Positions 17,053 to 24,622 of a stretch of DNA of 64,000 nucleotides are shown here, in pieces. Origin of the DNA: Victivallis lenta (GTDB taxonomy: Bacteria > Verrucomicrobiota > Lentisphaeria > Victivallales > Victivallaceae); NCBI RefSeq assembly GCF_009695545.1, contig NZ_VUNS01000022.1:1-64000 (forward strand), in the 5' to 3' direction. A program made the translations under genes and the position numbers. Every line of letters starts with the position of its first letter. Positions within the stretch are counted from its first letter, which is position 1. The notes beneath the pieces are model-generated. The model was given only the letters and a program-made list of their open reading frames with translations, had not been told where the DNA came from and made no database searches.

Positions 17053-17328
17053 ATGATAAATGGATTCAAAGACAAAGAAACAGAGAAAATATACGACGGC
17101 AAACGTTCAGCGAAGTTGCCCGGAGATATTCAAGAAGCGGCGCGTCGAAAACTGAAAATGCTGCATAATGCTGTCGATGTGCTTGATTTAAGGAGTCCTC
17201 CGGGAAACCGTCTGGAAGCATTGGAGGGACGACCGGGATTTTTCAGCATACGAATCAATGTCCAATGGCGTATTACGTTCAGATGGAATGATGGTGCTGA
17301 AGAAGTAAAGATAGAAGATTATCATTAA
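17053..17328 (+). CDS. higB: HigB-type toxin (RelE superfamily)
   Basis: The 91-residue product matches HigB/plasmid-maintenance killer proteins: an early IYDGKRSAKLPGDIQEAA, LRSPPGNRLEALEGRPGFFSIRIN and the C-terminal WRITFRWNDGAEEVKIEDYH. Members cleave mRNA on the ribosome during stress or after loss of the antitoxin. The terminal Tyr-His and the central Arg residues typical of the active surface are present. Its stop overlaps the first possible start of the antitoxin gene, the usual toxin-first HigBA order. In this place it probably stabilises the mobile element. Confidence 0.92.
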   Translation: MINGFKDKETEKIYDGKRSAKLPGDIQEAARRKLKMLHNAVDVLDLRSPPGNRLEALEGRPGFFSIRINVQWRITFRWNDGAEEVKIEDYH

Positions 17329-17342
17329 TGGAGAAAAATATA

Positions 17343-17672
17343 ATGGCAAACGAAGAAAAATACTTGAAGCCGGTACATCCCGGCGAAGTCTTGAATATGG
17401 AATATCTGCAACCACTGAAGTTGTCGCAAAACAAGCTGGCGCGCGATATTGGCGTACCGCCTCGTCGGATCAATCAGATTGTGCACGGCAAACGGGCGAT
17501 TACAGCAGATACAGCCATGAGACTAAGTCGCTATTTCGGTACGTCAGCGCAATTCTGGCTGGGGCTCCAAGCGGACTATGAACTTGATTTACTTGTTTAC
17601 TCCGAACGTACCGGAGGCAAAAGCAAGTTCGATTTTATCAAGGCTTTTCGTCCCGCTGCGGCTCTAGTATAG
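17343..17672 (+). CDS. higA: HigA-type antitoxin (XRE helix-turn-helix)
   Basis: About 109 residues. The start HPGEVLNMEYLQPLKLSQNK is the HigA signature, followed by the Xre helix-turn-helix (LARDIGVPPRRINQIVHGKR, AITADTAMRLSRYFGTSAQFWLGLQ). It should neutralise HigB and repress the shared promoter at 17005. ATG 17343 has GGAG nine bases upstream; ATG 17328, overlapping the toxin stop, is an alternative. After the TAG stop the same frame stays open for a further 48 codons, without any start codon, suggesting a decayed extension or nothing. Confidence 0.92.
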   Translation: MANEEKYLKPVHPGEVLNMEYLQPLKLSQNKLARDIGVPPRRINQIVHGKRAITADTAMRLSRYFGTSAQFWLGLQADYELDLLVYSERTGGKSKFDFIKAFRPAAALV

Positions 17673-17856
17673 ACAAAAGTTGACTCGAAAAATATTTTTA
17701 GGTATGCGGAAGCCGGCGACAAACTTGGAGCAGGTGCCGTTTTTGACTTGGATGAATGTAGAATAATCTGGCATCTAATGCCTGAGCTTCAACGCTTGAC
17801 AAAAAAGAGTATACAGTTATATTTCCGGTAACCACCTGAAGAAAGGAGGTCGGCAG

Positions 17857-18837
17857 ATGATTTGGCTGAAACTCGTTTGGAAGCTGTTCAAGCTTGGTTT
17901 GAAGTCGAAACGGAGTGGCAAGGCAGTTCAGTGGGTCACCCTCTACCAGCTGGCACTGGACGGACTGTCGGAAACGTTGCAGAAAGCCGCACCTCCGGGC
18001 ACTACCGTCCTGACTGCCATAGACGGTTTGCAGGAATATATGCCCGCTGCTCAGAAGCTCATAGACCATCCTCCCGATGGAAAATTCGATGCGGAAAATC
18101 CGAACCGGGCAGTATATCTGATGGCAGAATCCCTCGAAACCGGAATTACCCGAAACTTTCTGATTTCCGCCCGTACCCTGCAGCAGTTTGATGAACTTTC
18201 CAAAGATCCCGCTTTCACGGGAGAACAGAAAGAAAAGCTGGCGCAGATGTGCGTCAACTCCTATCTGGTGGGGTTATTGGCTCCCGTCATGCAGCTCGAT
18301 ATTTTTGAACGCGAACTAGACGATTTGCTGCTGGAAACCCGCTGCAAAACCCGTGAGGAGATCAGCCAGAAACTGCAGGACTCCAACCTCGACCAGAAGC
18401 TTTTGGAGCAGGCGGTGGATATCCTCAAGCAACTCCAAGCCAAGGACATTGAAAAATCATGCGGTGATGTGGCCGCCTTGGATCGTCACATTCACCGGTT
18501 GCACCGCGCATACAATGACATCGACAACTGGGCGACGGTTCCCGACTGTGTGGATGCGATTGCGGACATGCTGCGAGAAGATGAGTTGCAGGAAAACGGA
18601 AATTCGAAAAAGTTCCTGCCGGAGAGTTTGCGGGTCAATATCCAGCGGCGCCTGCGGGAAGCACAGGCGGAATCCCGGCGTGCCGCCAACGCGGACTTCT
18701 ACCGGACGATCGACATTGCCACAGAAGCCGCTGCCGAATATGACCGGTACACGGCAGGGCAATACCTGAAGGAATTTAACTGTATCGCCTCGCCCCATGA
18801 CAACCTTCGCCGTGTCCGAAAGAAGCGGGAAGTTTAG
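17857..18837 (+). CDS. Hypothetical helical protein, 326 residues
   Basis: I do not recognise this protein. It is preceded by a very strong AAAGGAGG site. The first 20 residues (MIWLKLVWKLFKLGLKSKRS) are an amphipathic, basic helix that could peripherally bind membrane. The rest is predicted to be almost entirely alpha-helical and charged, with LLETRCKTREEISQKLQD and LDRHIHRLHRAYNDIDNW as possible coiled segments. It stands alone between HigBA and the excisionase-like gene and ends with a hairpin terminator. Its place near the recombination module suggests an element maintenance role, which is only a guess. Confidence 0.75.
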   Translation: MIWLKLVWKLFKLGLKSKRSGKAVQWVTLYQLALDGLSETLQKAAPPGTTVLTAIDGLQEYMPAAQKLIDHPPDGKFDAENPNRAVYLMAESLETGITRNFLISARTLQQFDELSKDPAFTGEQKEKLAQMCVNSYLVGLLAPVMQLDIFERELDDLLLETRCKTREEISQKLQDSNLDQKLLEQAVDILKQLQAKDIEKSCGDVAALDRHIHRLHRAYNDIDNWATVPDCVDAIADMLREDELQENGNSKKFLPESLRVNIQRRLREAQAESRRAANADFYRTIDIATEAAAEYDRYTAGQYLKEFNCIASPHDNLRRVRKKREV

Positions 18838-18879
18838 AGCTGGTTCAGAATCTATCACAAAAAATCAGGAAATTTTTTG

Positions 18880-18921
18880 GGCTCATTTCACTCATGATCA
18901 TGTGATATGAGCTCATTTTTT
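18880..18921 (+). terminator. Hairpin terminator after the hypothetical helical gene
   Basis: GCTCAT pairs with ATGAGC around an inner CAC/GTG stem (18881-18911), followed by six T residues at 18916-18921. Confidence 0.65.
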
Positions 18922-19007
18922 CAGAAAAGTTCAGAAACGTACTCCTATATTTTGGCCGATCCCCGGATCCAGTCGTAAAAAACGGAACCAAGAAAGGAAA
19001 AGCCAAA

Positions 19008-19364
19008 ATGAAAGCACTCATTCCGATCCCCCAAGCGGCCATGATGGCCGCAGCCACTCTGTTGCAGCAGTATATTCCCGACCTGACACCGCAACGCCTG
19101 GAAACCTTGCTCACGGAAAACCGCAACGAAGGAAATATCCCCGAACTCAGCCGGAAGCTCACCCGCAGCGAATGCGCGCAAATTCTTGGCGTATCGATCA
19201 ACTCCGTGAACCGTTACATCAAGAACGGCCGCTTGAAAGCGGTCCATATCAGCCCGCGCCTGCTCCGAATCGATCCGGAGAGCGTCAAAGACCTGCTGAC
19301 GAACGGCATCCCGGAGGATGAGGTCATCATTCCGAAGTGTTGCAGGAAGGCAGGTGACCAATGA
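19008..19364 (+). CDS. Excisionase/AlpA-like helix-turn-helix protein
   Basis: This 118-residue protein has an N-terminal helical extension and a MerR-type HTH_17 domain from about residue 50: LTRSECAQILGVSINSVNRY, then IKNGRLKAVHISPRLLRIDP. The family includes excisionases and regulators of recombinase genes. As the only such protein in the element near the recombinase at 15471, it is the best candidate for its directionality factor. AAGGAAAAG precedes the start. The gene overlaps the next by 4 bp (ATGA), so the two are coupled. Confidence 0.75.
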   Translation: MKALIPIPQAAMMAAATLLQQYIPDLTPQRLETLLTENRNEGNIPELSRKLTRSECAQILGVSINSVNRYIKNGRLKAVHISPRLLRIDPESVKDLLTNGIPEDEVIIPKCCRKAGDQ

Positions 19365-19666
19365 AAAACGGAGCTTTCATTCCCCCGGAAATTCTGGAAC
19401 GGGAGGACCTGCCGCCGCACATCAAACTGGTCTACGGACGGGTATCGGTCCTGATCGGTAAAGGCGAGTCAGCGGTCCTGACCACGGATGAGCTTGCCCG
19501 TCAGTGCGGGCTTTCGCGGCGCCAGGCGGCGAAAGCACTGCCGTATCTGGCGGAGCTGAAGCTAGTTCAGCCGCACGAATCGCTGGCTGGACATGGATTG
19601 CTCCGGGTTTTCCGGAAAGTTCAGCCCGGACCGCCGCAGGAAAAATCTCCGGCGAAGAAACAGTAA
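19361..19666 (+). CDS. Small winged-helix DNA-binding protein
   Basis: The 101-residue product carries a helix-turn-helix of the HTH_36/replication-protein type: IKLVYGRVSVLIGKGE, then LTTDELARQCGLSRRQAAKA, then LPYLAELKLVQP and a wing-like GHGLLRVFRKV. Such domains occur in plasmid replication initiators and element regulators. The protein ends in a basic, proline-rich tail. It is translated from an ATGA overlap with the excisionase-like gene and followed 15 bp later by a terminator. Role: element regulator, exact target unknown. Confidence 0.75.
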   Translation: MKNGAFIPPEILEREDLPPHIKLVYGRVSVLIGKGESAVLTTDELARQCGLSRRQAAKALPYLAELKLVQPHESLAGHGLLRVFRKVQPGPPQEKSPAKKQ

Positions 19667-19680
19667 CCCTGCCGCATTAA

Positions 19681-19720
19681 GACGGTGTTCCGAACCGACA
19701 GATCGGAACGCCGGTTTTTC
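19681..19720 (+). terminator. Terminator/attenuator abutting the next start codon
   Basis: ACGGTGTTCCG pairs, with two G-T pairs, with CGGAACGCCGG across GAACCGACAGAT-type loop sequence and is followed by TTTTT. It ends 2 bp before ATG 19722, so it occupies the whole ribosome-binding region of the next gene. Confidence 0.8.
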
Positions 19721-19721
19721 T

Positions 19722-20135
19722 ATGGACCTGCAGATTTCAACCGAAAAATTGAAATTTTCTCCGGAAACGCTCCGCGAGCTTGCCGCATGTCGCAAGAACT
19801 CGGAGGCGGCAGTTTACACCTGCCTGCAGAAGCTCATCGACGATGCCGAGAAGTTTCGCAAATTTCACCGGAAACGACACGAGAAAGCATTACAGCGGAG
19901 CATACAATGGGGAGCGGAGTACAATGCTTACCTGCAAAAGCATCTTGCGACAGGTCTCAAACTGAAAACCGCTCGAACTGCCGCCCGAAGGGATTTCATA
20001 GCCGCCCATCCACGTCCGAAAAACGCGGACGACCTTATCCGTGCGAATGAATTTCCCGGTCTCTCCCGGCCCGCAATCAGGCAATATCACAAGGCGTATT
20101 TAGAATCACTACTTGCTGGTCGCAGAAAACCATGA
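19722..20135 (+). CDS. Hypothetical basic helical protein, 137 residues
   Basis: I do not recognise the family. The product is highly charged and helical, with many Lys and Arg (KFRKFHRKRHEKALQRSIQW), an ARTAARRDFIAAHP segment and a basic end (LLAGRRKP). It resembles small DNA-associated proteins of plasmids without a specific match. It has no visible ribosome-binding site: the bases before ATG 19722 form the arm and T run of a terminator. It might be expressed only when readthrough or an alternative fold occurs, or the start may be non-ATG and further in. Confidence 0.5.
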   Translation: MDLQISTEKLKFSPETLRELAACRKNSEAAVYTCLQKLIDDAEKFRKFHRKRHEKALQRSIQWGAEYNAYLQKHLATGLKLKTARTAARRDFIAAHPRPKNADDLIRANEFPGLSRPAIRQYHKAYLESLLAGRRKP

Positions 20136-20604
20136 GTTCTGAGAATATCAGTCAGCTTGTCGGTGACGAAAGCTGTAGTGTACAGTGTCACCACGATCAC
20201 CTCTCAATGCAGCCATCAAAGCTTCATATCCCATTGCTGCTCAAGATGCGTTTTCCTCAACACGTCCATGAAGTAGTAGATGCCACCGTACTCTCTATGG
20301 CGGTTAACTCTTCGCAGATAGCAATGGTATTTTCGAGCCGTTCGTCGGTATGTTTCAACACCTGCGATACGAGCGGCTAATTGCTCTTTCCAGCAGCGGT
20401 TCGGTGAGAGCAATTGCTTTGGAGGCATGCTGTGATGTCCGGCACCGCCGTCGTTCAACGATACGAATTTTACAGTATGACTGGTTCGGATCAGCCGTAT
20501 CGCGCAGCCGCAAACATCAGATCCGGATCATCTGGATGCGCGCCAAAAAAACAGAAATTTTTTCGGAGTCATATTATAATATCCTTCTTTGTTCATTTTG
20601 CAGC
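20136..20604. other. About 470 bp with no confident gene
   Basis: Short overlapping frames occur on both strands, none with a recognised domain or good start site. The SSF transporter gene converges on this stretch from the right. It may be a decayed gene at the border between the recombination module and the glycan cargo. Confidence 0.5.
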
Positions 20605-22566
20605 TCATGAGTTCTTTGATTCGCGGATAAAACCATCATCTTGTTCATCCACGTTGGCGGTCCTCAGGTCGCGGAAGAGTTCCAAGGCGTTTTTCATACC
20701 TCCACAGAAGATCCAGACTGTACACACCGTACCAAGCACTATGCTGAACATGATGTAGCAATACCAGTAAACTCTCCACCAAGATCCCGGAATCTCCCTG
20801 AAAAAGCTCAATACGCAGCCTACGACAAAGATGAAATACCAGAGCATTGTCCAGCAGAAGGTGCCATAGAAGATGAACTTCTCAAATTTCGTGAAACCTT
20901 TGCCGATCCCGATCAGATGCGCAAGGGAGAATTTCTTATTTTCGCTAGGCTGATCGGCTTCGGTCTGCTCAGTCTCAAGTGCATATTTTCCCCGGTGCAG
21001 GAGCTGGTCCATGTTGAACGGCCTCCTTTTGCCCAGAAGAGAAACCAACACATAACCGGCGATGGCTAGAAGCATGGTCAAAAAATAAATCCACTGACTG
21101 TTGACAGGAAATTTTTCCCCGCCGAAGAAATGAGGCCAAGATTGCTGAAGCACGATTCCACCGAGTCCGAACATAGTACCGATCAACATCGCCGTCCATG
21201 CTCCGGCGGTACTGCCGTACTTCCAATAAAGTCCACCTAAGATCACCGCGCCCGCGCCACCGAGATAAATCGCTCCGGTAATGGCAAAGTACATCAGGAT
21301 GTAATCCTTGAGTGGAAACAACATGCTGAAGGAGAAACCGAAAATGGCGACGCCGACGCTACTGAGCCGCAGAAGAAGAAGATGTGTTTTCGGCTCAAAA
21401 GGCCGTCTTCGCAGAGGCGTGATGACATCCTGAACCAAAATCGTGCCCCACGAATGTATATAGGTGTCGTCATTGCTGATCGCACAACAGATCACCAATG
21501 CAGCAAAGAGTCCGAATAATCCTGTCGGCAGTATGTGCGACAGGAACAAGGGAACCGTCATCTGAAAGCGGATTTGGGGATCGGTAATATGATTGATGCT
21601 CTCCTGAATCGGCGCAGCAAGCGCGGCGAATTTATCTAGGTGAAAGACGCTGTAGGCGATCAGGGGAACGATGAGCAGACACATGTTACTGGCCAATCCC
21701 CGCCACTGTCCGATCACGTTGGCCATGACCGCTTCGTGCGGTGTTCGCGCTGCGGCACCATACCCGGAGCCCCCCTGCCAGGATTTGATCCCGTAGACAT
21801 TGCCGAAAATGCCGATCAGAAAGAACCAGATGCTGAATTCTCCGGTCGCGCTTCCGGCAAATGGATTGATGAGCGACATTCCGGAAGCGGGTGTGACTTC
21901 CAGTCCAGCAAAAATGTCTCCCCAGCTGAACCGCCCGAGGAGAAAAAGCGTTACCACTACGAAAATGAGCATCAGCGCCGCGCCCTGCAGAAAATCGGTC
22001 ACCATAATGCTGATCATTCCACCGGAACAGACAACGAAAACTGCAATGGAGAGATAGGCCAACATCACCGCCGGAAAGGTCTGGATCGCGAGGCCACCTA
22101 GAATGAACTCCGTCGGCAGTCCGAGAAAATAGATGATAACTCTTGCTGTGATCGCCGGGAAAATCCCATAGTTGAGAATGCCGGAGAACCAGCAAAGTGT
22201 CCCAGCAAACAACCGGAAGTTCCGGCTATAACGCGCCTCCAGAAACTGTGCTAGCGTCAACGCCCGGGTTTGCCGGAAACGGTAAATTGCGAACCCGGTA
22301 AGACTTATCACCAGACTGACCGGAGCACTCATCTTCGCCCACCACTGCGGCGGCAATCCGGTGGAATAGGTCATCTCCCATACCGCTACCAATGTAATCG
22401 CTCCCGCGAAACTAGACGAGACCGTAAGTAAATATCGCCCTGCTAGCCGGTTGGCGGCAAGAAAATCGGCAGTCGAACGCATATAGCGCTTGGCATACCA
22501 AGTAATTCCGATGATGATGCCGAGGAAGAGAATAATAATTCCCCAATCGAGCGGGGCAGCCCTCAT
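20605..22566 (-). CDS. Sodium:solute symporter (SSF family)
   Basis: A 653-residue integral membrane transporter with about 13-14 hydrophobic segments, starting DWGIIILFLGIIIGITWYAK. The family fold is evident from YMRSTADFLAANRLAGRYLL, SSSFAGAITLVAVWEMTYSTG and ICCAISNDDTYIHSWGTI. SSF proteins import sugars, sialic acid or other organic solutes with sodium. AAAGGAGG lies seven bases before ATG 22566, and the start overlaps the stop of the upstream alpha/alpha-barrel gene (ATGA). As the last gene of the LacI-controlled operon it probably imports the product of the GH130 and barrel enzymes. The substrate is not readable from sequence. Confidence 0.92.
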   Translation of the reverse strand: MRAAPLDWGIIILFLGIIIGITWYAKRYMRSTADFLAANRLAGRYLLTVSSSFAGAITLVAVWEMTYSTGLPPQWWAKMSAPVSLVISLTGFAIYRFRQTRALTLAQFLEARYSRNFRLFAGTLCWFSGILNYGIFPAITARVIIYFLGLPTEFILGGLAIQTFPAVMLAYLSIAVFVVCSGGMISIMVTDFLQGAALMLIFVVVTLFLLGRFSWGDIFAGLEVTPASGMSLINPFAGSATGEFSIWFFLIGIFGNVYGIKSWQGGSGYGAAARTPHEAVMANVIGQWRGLASNMCLLIVPLIAYSVFHLDKFAALAAPIQESINHITDPQIRFQMTVPLFLSHILPTGLFGLFAALVICCAISNDDTYIHSWGTILVQDVITPLRRRPFEPKTHLLLLRLSSVGVAIFGFSFSMLFPLKDYILMYFAITGAIYLGGAGAVILGGLYWKYGSTAGAWTAMLIGTMFGLGGIVLQQSWPHFFGGEKFPVNSQWIYFLTMLLAIAGYVLVSLLGKRRPFNMDQLLHRGKYALETEQTEADQPSENKKFSLAHLIGIGKGFTKFEKFIFYGTFCWTMLWYFIFVVGCVLSFFREIPGSWWRVYWYCYIMFSIVLGTVCTVWIFCGGMKNALELFRDLRTANVDEQDDGFIRESKNS

Positions 22567-23714
22567 GCTTTGCCTCCTTTCATTAGTGTCCACAGAAGCG
22601 CTAGTGCAATCACCGCATTGGTCCAACCGGAATAGATGCTGTTTGCACCGCCTTCATAGCGGTCTCCCCCACCCCACGTTCCAGTGAAGAAATCGTACAT
22701 TCCACGCCAGCAGCCGCGGAATGCCGGATCATCCGAATCATCCTGAATGGCGAGAATGGTATCGAGCAGCTTTGTAAACATCCCATTCCCCGGGTGAAAG
22801 ACAAGCGCTGTGAAAAACCAATTGTCTGTGTAGATGAGGTCAGCGATGCCCTTGCCACCGGGCGCTTCGCAGTGCTCGCTCGGCAACGTACCCCGGTACG
22901 GATCGGCCATGGTGCAAAGCCGGACAAGCAACCGCTTCGCTTCTTCGCGGAAGAATCGTCTGCCGTCGATTTGCGCTGCGATCGAAACAGCCAGGAGTGC
23001 ATAGGCGTGTTCGCTCGCACTCTGCTTCTCAAGGGAAGGAGCAACCTGACGGAAATACTCTTCCGCGGCATCACCCCTGCCGGAGAGAATCAGTGCCACT
23101 GCGGCGGGCGCGCCCCAGTGGGGCTGGCGCGGTTCTCCGAAGAAGCACCGCTCCGGATCCGGCCAGCGGCCGTGTTCGAGTGGTGCTGAACTTGTCATGC
23201 AGCGCGCAAGTCCGGCCTGAAGCTTCTCCGCACTTTTTCGGCCGAGTTCAATCAACTTGTAACGGCGGTCGAGTTTGGGAAAACGCATTCCAATTACGGT
23301 CTGGATCGCACTGTTCCAGCCATTGTCGTCAAACCAGAATTCGCGACCGTTGACCGCGCTGTGCCAATTCCAGAGGCCGTTGCAGAGAAGGCCACTGCGG
23401 TTAAAGAGATAACGGAGGATGTTTTCGCCGGTTCCGGTGTACGATCGGTCACTGAAATACTCCCCAGCGAGCAGAAAGAGAAGCGCCGTCTCGAAATTGC
23501 AGTCGGGACGCCGATGCTCAAGAACAGCGTATCCGCCATGTTCGGTCATAACGGGGAAAGACTCGCGGATTTTATCTGCGGCTTCGTTTCCTTCGAACCG
23601 AACGATCCGTTCCGCCACGCCCCAAGAGCCGTCGGCGGGATCCATAATACCGGAAGCAGTGAACCAGGCAAGATTCTTCCTGATGGCGTTTTCGATTATT
23701 TCTCGCGACACCAT
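22563..23714 (-). CDS. Alpha/alpha-barrel carbohydrate-active enzyme, family uncertain
   Basis: The 383-residue protein has the repeated helix-hairpin texture of (alpha/alpha)6 toroid enzymes, with aromatic-rich loops (CNGLWNWHSAVNGREFWFDD, FRGCWRGMYDFFTGTWGGGD) that would line a sugar-binding cleft. It has no signal peptide and is likely cytoplasmic. I cannot assign a glycoside hydrolase or epimerase family. The GGAGGT site before ATG 23714 is strong and the gene overlaps the end of GH130 by 19 bp. Overlap with the transporter gene on the other side shows co-translation with it. Confidence 0.7.
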   Translation of the reverse strand: MVSREIIENAIRKNLAWFTASGIMDPADGSWGVAERIVRFEGNEAADKIRESFPVMTEHGGYAVLEHRRPDCNFETALLFLLAGEYFSDRSYTGTGENILRYLFNRSGLLCNGLWNWHSAVNGREFWFDDNGWNSAIQTVIGMRFPKLDRRYKLIELGRKSAEKLQAGLARCMTSSAPLEHGRWPDPERCFFGEPRQPHWGAPAAVALILSGRGDAAEEYFRQVAPSLEKQSASEHAYALLAVSIAAQIDGRRFFREEAKRLLVRLCTMADPYRGTLPSEHCEAPGGKGIADLIYTDNWFFTALVFHPGNGMFTKLLDTILAIQDDSDDPAFRGCWRGMYDFFTGTWGGGDRYEGGANSIYSGWTNAVIALALLWTLMKGGKA

Positions 23715-24616
23715 GCGGCCACCTCCTCTACATCCAAAGTACCGACGGCGAGACAGCGGTCGCAACAGCCGTAATAAATAAAATAGCGGTCACCGAAACG
23801 AACTGCCCCGTTGGTATAGACCACATTGGAGACGAATCCGTGCCGCTCGAAATCGAGCTCCGGCGTCAGGATCGGCTCTTCCTGAAATTTGATGATTTTG
23901 CGCGGATCGTCGCGGTCAAGCAACATCACGCCGAGGGAATACTTTCCGCTGTTGTCCTTGCCGTGCCAGAAGAGGAGCCACCCATATGGCGTCTCCAGCG
24001 GCGGTGCGCCGATTCCGAGTTTATTTTCGTACCAGGAACCATCTTTTGTTTCCAAGATGCAGCTCATATCCTCCCAATGGACGAGGTCGGAGCTGAAGGA
24101 GCCCCACATGTTCGGCATCGGTCGATGGAAGAGAAAATAGCGTCCTCCGATCTTCCCAGGCAGAAAGCCGCTGGTGCGCTGTTCGAACTGCTTCATCAAA
24201 AGTCCGTGACGGGTAAAGGTTTTGAAATCCTTCGTCGTCGCATAGGCGAGCCGGTCTCCGGTGTAGCCGAAGCGGGACATGGTAACATAGACGATATAGT
24301 AGGTATCACCGATTTTGCTGATGCGAGGGTCTTCACAGCCGAACTCACACCAGGGATCGGTCGTATTCCGGTCGAAGATTGGAATATCCAACCGTTCGGC
24401 AATATCGAATCCGTTTTCGGAAACAGCAAGCCCGAGTCGGGTCACAGGACATTTGATCTCCGGAGTGCGCATATCCTCACCCTCGGCCCGGTAAAGGAGA
24501 TAGACTTTTCCGTCATAAACCGCCGCCGCAGCGTTGGAAACATTGAGATTTTCCCAACGATTTCCGTTGGGGAGGAGGATGGGATTCTTTTCGTAACGTT
24601 TGAGTTTCAGGATCAT
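23696..24616 (-). CDS. GH130-family beta-mannoside phosphorylase
   Basis: The 306-residue protein is a five-bladed beta-propeller of family GH130, which phosphorolyses beta-mannosides to mannose 1-phosphate. Characteristic stretches are RYEKNPILLP at the start, VYLLYRAEG, CEDPRISKIGDTYYIVYV, GYTGDRLAYATTKDFKTF, LFHRPMPNMWGS, and YYGCCDRCLAVGT near the end. The Asp in CEDPR is in the position of the family's proton donor. Length is typical. No signal peptide, so it acts in the cytoplasm on imported oligosaccharide. The start 24616 is 6 bp after the stop of the giant secreted enzyme. Confidence 0.92.
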   Translation of the reverse strand: MILKLKRYEKNPILLPNGNRWENLNVSNAAAAVYDGKVYLLYRAEGEDMRTPEIKCPVTRLGLAVSENGFDIAERLDIPIFDRNTTDPWCEFGCEDPRISKIGDTYYIVYVTMSRFGYTGDRLAYATTKDFKTFTRHGLLMKQFEQRTSGFLPGKIGGRYFLFHRPMPNMWGSFSSDLVHWEDMSCILETKDGSWYENKLGIGAPPLETPYGWLLFWHGKDNSGKYSLGVMLLDRDDPRKIIKFQEEPILTPELDFERHGFVSNVVYTNGAVRFGDRYFIYYGCCDRCLAVGTLDVEEVAAWCREK

Positions 24617-24622
24617 AATTCA

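Noticed and set aside
17673-17829. In-frame continuation of 48 codons after the HigA stop, perhaps stop-codon readthrough or a gene remnant
   Set aside because: There is no start codon, no conserved domain and no recoding signal. HigA already has a complete length.
20216-20458. Minus-strand frame that might be a transposase remnant
   Set aside because: No DDE or other catalytic motif and no terminal inverted repeats are visible, so it could not be supported.
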